Shown: one piece after another, positions 16,368 through 23,828 of the stretch | How positions within the stretch are numbered: position 1 is the stretch's first letter | How the letters are laid out: every line of letters starts with the position of its first letter | DNA from: Parachlorella kessleri | Taxonomy: Eukaryota > Chlorophyta > Trebouxiophyceae > Chlorellales > Chlorellaceae | Direction: 5' to 3' | Assembly: GCA_001598975.1 (NCBI GenBank) | Contig: BBXU01003291.1 | Coordinates: 1 to 23,828 of the forward strand | DNA length: 23,828 nt | The notes under the pieces: generated by a model | Databases searched by the model: none | The model's input: only the letters and a program-made list of their open reading frames with translations | What the model was told of the DNA's origin: nothing | Position numbers and translations under genes: made by a program

Positions 16368-19242
16368 CTAGGCCGCAGCCAGGTTCTTGCGGGGCGGCTT
16401 GGCAGCAGCAGGCGCAGCGGCCTTCTTGGGCTTGATAGCCTCGCTGTACATCAGTGTTCCCAGCAGTGTGACCGCCGTGCCGAGCTTGGTGGTCATGCTA
16501 AGCTCCTGGCCAAAAAACAGCACTGCAAAAGCAACACCAGGTAGTGGTAATGTGTAAGCCGGAAGGAGGGCCACTGTTATCCCTGCGTGAATGCTGAGCA
16601 ATAGCGTGCAGATAGCCTTCCAGGGCGTCAAAACATCACAAGATTAACAATGTAAGACGGTGGGCGCGCAGTACACGCTCTCGCTCAACCGCTCCAGTTA
16701 GCGCTGCAAATGACAGACCAGCCCTTTCCTGGCTACACCGCCTGGGTTACCTGAGGCCACGATGACCACCACTCGGTTCACCACATTGCATACGCCGTGG
16801 GAGACTGCATCAACCCGCGCCAGGGTGTTGAAAGCAAACTGCATCAAGGGACCAGCATGCCTAAGAGTTGGTAGCACGTCGATGGCACTCCTGTGGAGCT
16901 TGTCATGAGGACACAGTAAACCGACTATACTAAACTTCCAAACCCTACCGTAGCTGTTTCCAGATATCACTTTTCAAACACTCTCTCCCTAGAAACAGAG
17001 GCAACCCAACCAAATGGTCCCTACCTTCACCCAACCACAGCAGGCTGCAGGATGTCTCACAGCTCAGTGCCCACCCACTCCAGGGCAGGGCAGTCATGGT
17101 ACGGTTTCGTTTTCCACCTGCCCGCACCTGGTTGTAAAGGTGATACAGCAGGCCCACGCCCAGCAGGGAGCCGTAGAAAGTGCCGGCGCCCTGGGCCGCT
17201 GCTGCCTGCTGCGCTGCGGCAAAGACGTCCCTCTCAAACAGCAGGATGCCGGGCGCGCAGATGAAGATGGATATGAGCGTGGTGTAGGCGTAAACTCCTG
17301 TGCTACCCAAGCTGGGCAGGTTGCCCATGGCCCTGCAACCATGGAGCAAAACCAGTAAATGGGGTTGGCTGGCGCGCTGTCTGCAGCGGGCAAGCCTTGT
17401 CCTAAGAGTGAATGCCATGCTGACCGTTGTAGCCAGCAGAACCTGACCACAGGGCTGCTTGCGTCGTGCAGTGGGGGATGCCAGCGCCACTGCCCAACCG
17501 CCGGCAGCCACTAGCGTCTGGGGCGGCAGCTCACCGCTTCGAGAGAACCGCCCGCAGCCCGAAGCTGAGGTTTGAGAGCATGGCCATCAGGAAGCCGGTC
17601 CAGTTGAATGACAACTCAGCAGCGGAGGCGGCAGCCACACCCGCCATGATAGGAATCAGGGACAGCAGAGCTGGCAGGGGAGTGCCCTGGCCTGCAGGCA
17701 CAACTTGCAACAGCACATGGTTCACACGCACACCTATTGTTGCAGGTGTTGCGTACTATGAACGAGAGGCAGGAGTGCGAACTTCAACCTCTTGCTGATC
17801 CCAGTGCCACACTCAACACCATATCATGTGCGCTGCGCAGACCAAGCACTCTATATCCCAGAACCGCTGACAAGCAGGACCGTCAGCCACGCGTCTCTTC
17901 CAGCTAACAAACAGGAACACCACCTGCCTGCACCCCTACCAACTGCGCCATCAGACTCACCCAGTATAAGCATGGACAGCCCGGCGCTGAATGCTGGCTC
18001 CAGTGTTTTGACTGTATGAGTCAGCGATAGCGCCACAGCGACAAAGGAGAGGTTGGAGGCCACATGCCCCGCAGCGTGCATGGCAGCTGGGACCACGATG
18101 GCCCTCAGCTCCTTGCGGTTGATGGGCTGCAGCAGGGAGATGGGAAGGCAGGGAGTCTTTCTGAGGTAGCCTCTTACAGCGGCCGAGGCAGCTCTGCTGA
18201 TCTGTTCCTAGGCTAGTAGGATGCAGGCTTTGCAAAGGTGCAGACAGCAAGGCCTGGCATAGCCATGCACAATAGTTGGGTGGGGGGAGCTGCAGCTAAG
18301 CCGGAACTACTACTAGAATGTACTTCCTGATCTAGGCAAATAAATACACAAACTCCAATACATGAGAGGAGCTTCATACTGCAAAGTCCCTGCTGCACAT
18401 CATGGCACCGCCAAGCAACCCAGCACAGCTGGCTGACTCACCCGCTCAAATGATGCCTTCCTGGCACCACAGACGTACAGCAGGCCGCAATACGCTGTGC
18501 CCACGACCACATGGATCGTGGCCACAGTCCACGGGTACGGGAAGCTGTTCAGTACTAGCTTGTTCTGTAGGTTAAACCCCAGGTGAAGGGCATACCTGCA
18601 AGGACACATGGGCAACTCACTTACCCTGCTTGTACGTGGGATCCTGAAAGAGGTACTCAAGGCTAGCCGCAACCCAGGCGATCCTGACTTGGGTGATGGC
18701 CAAGCCCGCAGTTGAAGGGTGAATTAAAACATGGTTCTGCTCGCTGCCAGTGTTGGCTCACCAGCCAGCAATGTAGGCCACTGTGACGAGGGTAGGCGCC
18801 AGAGAGGGGCTTCTAAGCCGATCCATCACGCTACAAGGAGGAAGAGGGAGGGCTCAGGCCACCTCCTATGAGAGCAACAAAACACGAGCAGGGACAAGCT
18901 CCGCTGCTCAACTTTGTCATGCACAAACCGACGCGTTCATCACCCAAACCAGGGTATACCTTTCAAGCGGGTCCAAGTGCAGAGCAGCATCTGCCACTTT
19001 GACTTGGACGGCCGCAGTGATTTTGCTGCTTCTAGGCTGTCGGGCTGCCCTTGGGGTCGTGGCTTGGTGTAACAACCGAGCCTGCTGGAACAAGCACTGC
19101 CTTTTACAACACAACAACACATACCTAATACTTGATCATCAACGCCTGCTAGAACGCCTATCTGGTGGCTCACCTGGCTGTGCCCCTTGCTAGGGCGACC
19201 AGGCAAGGCTTTTACCCGCAACGCTGACCGCTGCAGAAGCAT
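16368..19242 (-). CDS. Plastid triose-phosphate/phosphate translocator (TPT family)
   Basis: An antiporter of the chloroplast inner envelope that exchanges triose phosphate or 3-phosphoglycerate for phosphate. Exons on the minus strand: 19174-19242, 18960-19036, 18762-18830, 18442-18595, 17961-18126, 17535-17691, 17128-17332, 16751-16838, 16368-16522. They sum to 1140 nt, 379 aa, and every junction is in phase. The first 50 or so residues (MLLQRSALRVKALPGR...) are basic and acid-poor, as in a transit peptide. Then come GFNLQNKLVLNSFPYPWTV, HVASNLSFVAVALSLTHTVK (Lys163) with TLEPAF, NWTGFLMAMLSNLSFGLRAV, LSKRAM, LLYHLYNQFAFNTLARVDAV, SHGVCNVVNRVVVIVAS and LFFGQELSMTTKLGTAV. The HVxSNxSFxAVAxSxTHTxK and LYHLYNQ blocks fit the TPT branch better than the PPT or GPT branches, but substrate preference is inferred. 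The C-terminal tail is Lys/Ala/Pro-rich. An upstream in-frame ATG near 19386 would lengthen the transit peptide. Confidence 0.92.
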
Positions 19243-19547
19243 AGCTGCCAGTAGGGGAAGCTCAGCTCCCGTGCTAGTGAAGCGCTGATCAAGGTGTCCC
19301 AGAGTCGGAAGTGCACCAAGTGTCCCTCGGTAGCTGTCAAGGTTGTGCGGGCGAGGGCTTAGGCACGCAACAAGCAGCAGGAACAACCGCTACGCACACA
19401 AAATTGCATGTCCGGGGCTCTGCGGGCAATACTTGAGGAAAATCAACGACTGCGGCATCTGGCATCTTTTGGTGCACCCGCCGGCGCTCGGACCGCAACA
19501 GCTTTCCGGTGATGCGACCATTTCTTGGGGAAGTCCAAGCCTTACGA

Positions 19548-19592
19548 CAGTCCCTGTATTAGCATGGGTGGCAGGTACTGCAAACAGGGAGT
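19548..19592 (+). repeat. Dispersed repeat family 2, copy 1
   Basis: CAGTCCCTGTATTAGCATGG followed by GTGGCAGGTACTGCAAACAGG. It matches 19804-19851 apart from a 3-base indel and a few substitutions. Confidence 0.75.
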
Positions 19593-19803
19593 AGAGCTGT
19601 ACTGGACTGGACTGATCAGTATCAATAGCCCTGGCTAAATGCAGAATGAGCCTGAGTCTTGCCTGAGTTCTGATCCAGTAGTTCGCTCCTCGAGAAAAGC
19701 TAAGGCCACTGGGAAGGAGGGGCAGCGGATCTGAAGCAGGGGCAGTAGAGAACAAGGGGAAGCCTAAACTAAAGTCAGCAGGAAGCGCAGCAGGCAAATA
19801 TAG

Positions 19804-19851
19804 CAGTCCCTGTATTATTAGCACGGGTGGCAGGTAGTGCGAACAGGGTGT
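19804..19851 (+). repeat. Dispersed repeat family 2, copy 2
   Basis: CAGTCCCTGTATTATTAGCA followed by CGGGTGGCAGGTAGTGCGAA. This copy is closest to the reverse copy at 6009-6048. Confidence 0.75.
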
Positions 19852-20343
19852 GAGAGTTGGGTTGTACGAACAGGAGTGGGTGGGTGGGTGGGCGGGTGGG
19901 GGTGTGTTGTGAAGGGGGGGCGGGGGCCGGGGGCCATGCCCAGGCCCTTGGGACCGGTCAGCTATAGCTAGCTAGCTAGCCACTCTACAGCGCCAAACCC
20001 CTTACCAGCTAGTAAGTAAGCAACACGGTAGGACTCTGTCGAGCCTTAGTCGATGGCCGTGGAACCAGAGCTGAGAAAACAGGCCTGAGGGCACGTGCGC
20101 GGCCGCTGCTGCAATTAATACCCAGCGCCTGTTTCACAGGTGTGGCAAGCTTGTGTTCCCGCCATCTCGCAGCTTCTGGGGTCACATGTAAAAGCCAGGA
20201 GCACTTCAGGAATGCACATCAATATCTGTACCCTCAGCAACAGCAAACACTAGACAGCCGGAAGAGCTGCAACACCCCAAGTCTTGGCAGCCCAGACCAC
20301 AGTGGGTGAGAAGTTTACAACTTACGACTGATACCCACGAAGG

Positions 20344-22035
20344 TTAGGTCCCAGTCACACTATTCTTGGCCCGTGCACGTGAAAGGGCACCCTCAGCAGT
20401 TGTTTCACTTAAGTACTCAAGGGCGGAGTTTCTGCATAGTATGTAGATTGAGCAAAGCGGAGCAGGAAATAGGACAGAATAGGAGTCGACTGAACTCTTG
20501 CCAGTGGCACACCCCTCGCTGTTCGATGCCTTCTTAATCAGCCGACACTTCCCTGTCTTCATGAATCAGGCCCGACTAGAACGCTCAGGAAGACTGGTAA
20601 TTAGCCAAAGTGGGGTCATAGCGGTAAGGGGCGCAGCCCCCAAAGCCGACTGGGCAAATGTAGAAAATATCTTGCGCCTGCACGCACCAATGAGGCCAGC
20701 CTCCCAAAATCTCAGTGATATCTGTGTGAGAGGTACACGATCAGCGCTTGTGCCGTTCTATGCAATGTAGCGCTCGCCGCTAGTTCCCCGTGTTCTACCA
20801 GCCTCCTCATGGTCGGAATCCTGGCTATGCTCACCTTGTACTCCATGTGTATGGGCTGGAATGGGGAGCCTGCTCCGGCAATGCCCACAAAGGTGCCCAC
20901 AAATGTGTTGAAGAGGCTGTCTTTCGTATAGGTTCCAAGTAACACCTGCTCAGCAGGGTGGGACAGCGCTACCTCGCTACCATGACCTGGGGTACAGGCT
21001 GAACAAGCTCTGCCTTGCACGACATCTTTAGGGGTCACGTGTCACACGCTGCCCATGCGCATTCTCTAACTGACCCGGCTACCATCACGTACTGGCCTGT
21101 CAATGGCAGGCGACAATTACAGGGCCGCTCTGCACAATTGCTGGGCACCTGGGAACACAGCGGCCTGGGCACTTGATACAGAGGCGGCCACTTACTTGAG
21201 CATATATAGTCTTTGATGGTGAGGTCCGGCGCCAGCTGAACGGTCAAAGACACCCTCCGCAAGTTGGTGAAAAACTCGGGGGCGGGGTCGTTGCAGGCCA
21301 CACTGATGCTGGCCACCTCTGCAGATACTTCAGACAACTGGATGCCCGACTCCACAGTTTTCCTAAAGGCCTGGCGCCAAGCTGTGACAGGCGGCTGGGT
21401 TTGCTTGGGGCCGGACGCTTGCCAGAAGTCGCGGCATGTTGCACCTCCGCCGGAGAAGGCATAGTACATCCGGATACTGCGAGTCCTGCACGTTTGTGAG
21501 CACAGCCCTTGGCACAGTGCACATCCACATATATCTGAGCAGGCTTTAGCACAGCCCTTGGCACAAAGCACGTCCACGTATATTTGAGAAAGGAGCAACA
21601 TGATCGAAGGCAGGACGGTATAGAGTACCAACGACAGTCCCGGGGTACAAAGAGACTTGTCAAACGATGCAGTGTTTGTTGCCATGTGTGCACAGGCTGC
21701 AACAGTGCATGCGAACCATGCAGACTCCCTGAATTGGCTACAAGGTGAGGAACCCACTGGCATCCATGCCTGCCCTCAACCGAGGACTCACCTGAAGACT
21801 GCATGACACACTTACTTGGCACTGACCGCTTCAACTCCAAAGCCAGAAGACTGTGGTTCGGTAATGGAAGGCGGCGGCTTGTGAAACCCACCCTGGGCGT
21901 GCACTGCACCAAGACAGCAGGGACACTGCAACCTGCTCCTACTGCAGCATAGGCAGCTAAGACAGCCGAGGCAGGGGGAATGGCGGCGTATTGCAGTATA
22001 GGTGAAGAGGCGGCAGGCAATCCCCCATCAAACAT
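20344..22035 (-). CDS. Unrecognised multi-exon gene, provisional model
   Basis: I do not recognise this protein. Probable exons on the minus strand: 21816-22035, 21196-21444, then an unresolved junction, 20835-20945, 20595-20677, 20344-20431. The first exon starts MFDGGLPAASSPILQYA and is Ala/Pro/Ser-rich, possibly an organelle-targeting region. The second contains VESGIQLSEVSAEVASISVA and SLTVQLAPDLTIKDY with GC-rich third codon positions, which supports coding. The third encodes VLLGTYTKDSLFNTFVGTFV with a hydrophobic Gly-rich stretch. The fourth contains FYICPVGFGGCAPYRYDPTL and the last ends in ARAKNSVTGT and TAA. The last three exons join in phase. Exon 2 ends in phase 1 and exon 3 begins in phase 0, so a small exon between 20962 and 21190 is missing from the model. 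The donor after 20595 (GTCTTC) is weak. Confidence 0.5.
21499..21596 (+). repeat. 49-bp imperfect tandem duplication
   Basis: AGCACAGCCCTTGGCACA starts at 21499 and again at 21548. Both copies continue with CCAC, TATAT and TGAG in register. It lies in a probable intron of the unrecognised gene. Confidence 0.75.
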
Positions 22036-23156
22036 GCTTTGTAGGAGTCCCAGTACATCTACTTTCTGATGTGAGTTCCATTACATTCTGCTGTGTGATG
22101 TGTCGTACGATCCCTGCTCTTGGAACGGGATTTCGCAGTTCTGAGTGAGAGCTTAGCCTTACCGCAAAACGCCAAGATAGAGGCTAGGAGGAAGGGCAAG
22201 TCCAACGCACGGATCCTCAGACGGGAAGACCACATCCTGCAACACCACTTCCTCTTATGCCGTACCACCGCAAACTTTTGATATCCATCTCGTGGGCACT
22301 CAACCCTACTCGGACGACCCTAGCTATGCAGGCAGGCCCTCCCGGGGAGAAGCGCTGCACACTAGAGTAGATGATCACCTTTTAGGGAAGAGGAAGTGTG
22401 CAGCGCACATTTACAGTCTCGCATCCCTGGTCTCCAAGTGAAGTGTCACCGCTTGTGTTGGCGAGCCTGGTCGACAGGACGGTGGTACTGCGTGACATGG
22501 CAGCGGCGGCACGCGTTGTAGTGACCGCGGGGCATGGTACTTGGTACTCGCATCTCACTGAGTTTCAAGACATTCAATGTTACTGACCAAGGGGGCGACA
22601 GAGCCATCAGCTGACCTGTATCAGCAGCTTAATAAGAATTGGCGCTCCTGCCACTTTTTATACTTCTTCCATACATGCTTCCATACCATTGTGGTGGCTC
22701 CCCTGAAAATGCTGAGCTGGCATCCAGCTTCAAAAAGGGTCGGACAGCTGGAAGCTACAGGCAGGACACTTCTAGTACTTATGTGATGTACACATAATGT
22801 TTGTGTACACAGGTATATATAAACTCAACTGTTAGGTCGGCAAACTCAAGTGAACTGGTCAGCCGCACTAGCGGCCTTAGCAAGGACCGCAACACCGCCA
22901 GAGGCTCGCACCGTGCGTGCGTGTGGGGGCGTGCATGTGTGCGTGTGGAGGCTGTGCACCCAGCATACAGCATGTCTGCGTGTTGCAGGGACACATGTGT
23001 ACACAGCTGTAGTGTCGTTAACCCACACCGCCGCGTGCATGCGGCATGCACATCAATCAAATGATTTTCCTCCTTGGGAAAGCCCCACGAGGCTACCGTA
23101 GTGCCTAGCAAGCCCTAATAAGCCCAAGAAGCCACGGAGTAATATCTCCCTTTATT
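22036..23156. other. Intergenic stretch without a recognisable gene
   Basis: This should hold the promoter of the unrecognised minus-strand gene. It contains a TATA-like TATATAAA at about 22814-22821 on the plus strand and GT-rich simple sequence at about 22914-22952. Open frames here are short, lack family motifs and show no codon-position GC bias that I can detect. Confidence 0.5.
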
Positions 23157-23828
23157 CAAATAAATAAATAGATAAATAAATAAATAAGTACGCCCAGGCC
23201 TCGCCGTCCAGCCGTAGCTGGGCGCCGAGTGATGCCCAGTGGGCACCGGCCAGGGGCGTGGGTTAAGGGAGCGCCATCGGTTGTACCTCATGGGCATGTA
23301 GCCCACAAGGTGGCCTCAGGCGCTACCGGGTGGAGGGCGAGGGTGGGTATGACCCACCCTGCCTCCCAGCCCAGCAGGAGTTAACCCATGCCCTGGCGGG
23401 GGGTGCGCCGTGCTGAGATGGAGAAGCTGCTGTGGGGGAGACGCTCCATGCTGCGGCGTGCCTTTACAATTTGTGTTAGGGATGTGACGGCGTGGATGTG
23501 GAGCTTTTTCATGAGTTTGAGTGCTTCTGTGCTAGTGAGGCCCAGCTTTTCTAGTGTTGTCTGGGTTGGACGGTATATACTGCCAGAACGGCCCAGCACT
23601 ATGACATGCTCAATGACGTTGGTCCACCCCGCCTGGGCTAGGGCTTCTTTTAGTTTATCATGTTGGTGTCCCTTTTTCTCCAAAGTGTCTTTCCAGCGTG
23701 TGTCTGGCCCAAAGCCCACCTCGACTAAATGGACTGCGTCGGAAATATTTGGTCCCAGGGGATCCCCTCGTGGGCCCGAGGGGAGTCCCCGTGGGGTCCC
23801 CTCAAAAGCCCCCTCGGGCCCTCCCCTT
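23157..23828 (-). mobile_element. 3' end of a LINE-type retrotransposon
   Basis: On the minus strand the element runs in from the right edge. It contains the end of a large ORF, a GC-rich 3' UTR of about 190 bases with stem-loops, and finishes in a (TTTA)n-like tail at about 23158-23189. A 3' simple-repeat tail after the ORF is characteristic of several non-LTR families. GGGTGGGT-ATG-ACCCACCC at 23341-23359 forms a perfect 8-bp hairpin in the UTR. The 5' part lies outside the window. Confidence 0.7.
23381..23828 (-). CDS. C-terminus of LINE ORF (reverse-transcriptase polyprotein), partial
   Basis: The frame is open from the right edge to TAA at 23381. It encodes AVHLVEVGFGPDTRWKDTLE, a run of KKGHQHDKLKEALAQAGW, a segment with VIVLGRSGSIYRPTQTTLEK, and HIHAVTSLTQIVKARRSMER near the end. 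The pattern of an EVG/DTRW motif, then a helix ending in GW, then a GxxGxIYRPT segment and a C-terminal basic helix resembles the region after reverse transcriptase in green-algal LINE polyproteins (from memory of the family, not a search). The upstream 70 bases encode a Gly/Pro/Arg-rich stretch from palindromic GC-rich DNA and may be an insertion. Confidence 0.65.
   Translation of the reverse strand, partial: RGGPEGAFEGTPRGLPSGPRGDPLGPNISDAVHLVEVGFGPDTRWKDTLEKKGHQHDKLKEALAQAGWTNVIEHVIVLGRSGSIYRPTQTTLEKLGLTSTEALKLMKKLHIHAVTSLTQIVKARRSMERLPHSSFSISARRTPRQGMG

Larger units (their letters stand above)
19243..20343. other. Intergenic: translocator promoter with two repeat copies and G-rich tract
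   Basis: This is the upstream region of the translocator and the 3' flank of the unknown gene (TGTAA on the minus strand at 20315-20319). It holds two direct repeat copies (19548-19592 and 19804-19851), a G-run-rich tract at about 19876-19933 with G-quadruplex potential, and a short TAGC repeat at about 19965-19980. I see no gene. Confidence 0.6.

Noticed and set aside
19243..19386. N-terminal extension of the translocator to an upstream ATG
   Set aside because: The frame is open, but the sequence is not transit-like throughout and the ATG at 19242 starts a typical basic algal transit peptide. It remains possible.
22059..22268. A 69-codon basic open frame on the minus strand
   Set aside because: No motif, no clear splice partners and no codon-position bias; it looks like random open sequence.
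22814..22821. TATATAAA as a promoter for a plus-strand gene
   Set aside because: No coding sequence or conserved exon follows on the plus strand, so I only noted it.
1..23828. CRISPR arrays, rRNA genes, bacterial operons or phage genes
   Set aside because: None seen. Repeats are not regularly spaced, there is no rRNA-like conserved block, and all recognised genes are spliced eukaryotic genes.

Overview
The window looks like nuclear DNA from a chlorophycean green alga, probably of the Chlamydomonadales. It is GC-rich and its genes are cut into many small exons by short introns of the GTGAGT...TGCAG type. TGTAA, the green-algal poly(A) signal, sits downstream of several stop codons. The products fit a photosynthetic eukaryote: a plastid triose-phosphate translocator, a UDP-arabinopyranose mutase, an algal arylalkylamine N-acetyltransferase and a nucleolar ESF1 protein. 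A Haematococcus-like alga is possible, but the species cannot be read from the sequence. I joined exons by hand, requiring a clean frame across every junction; five gene models close completely or nearly so.

Layout. 1-3436 (-): N-terminal two thirds of an ESF1-type pre-rRNA processing protein, running off the left edge. 3437-3766: a short divergent promoter region. 3767-5689 (+): a complete 7-exon AANAT-family acetyltransferase (182 aa) with one GC-AG intron and a MITE-like element in intron 5. 6397-11368 (+): an 11-exon reversibly glycosylated polypeptide / UDP-arabinopyranose mutase (352 aa) whose introns carry many partial copies of its own exon ends. 12565-15398 (-): a 7-exon 308-aa protein combining a UBZ4-like C2HC finger with a SWIM zinc finger; its last exon is partly duplicated. 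16368-19242 (-): a 9-exon plastid phosphate translocator of TPT type (379 aa). 20344-22035 (-): a gene I do not recognise, with only a partial exon chain. 23157-23828 (-): the 3' end of a LINE-type retrotransposon with a TTTA-repeat tail.

The genes do not form a pathway. ESF1 serves ribosome assembly, the translocator exports photosynthate, the mutase feeds cell-wall or glycoprotein arabinose synthesis, and the acetyltransferase acts on arylalkylamines or polyamines. ESF1 and AANAT are divergent, AANAT and the mutase run in the same direction, the mutase and the SWIM gene converge, and everything to the right is on the minus strand.

The most unusual signal is repeated micro-duplication of exon boundaries. 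The mutase gene holds at least six cases and the SWIM gene one. Several keep working-looking splice signals, and one would extend the mutase in frame by 27 residues. Other points of interest are two well-supported GC-AG introns, at least three small dispersed repeat families, a perfect 21-bp intronic hairpin, and a tRNA-like relic.
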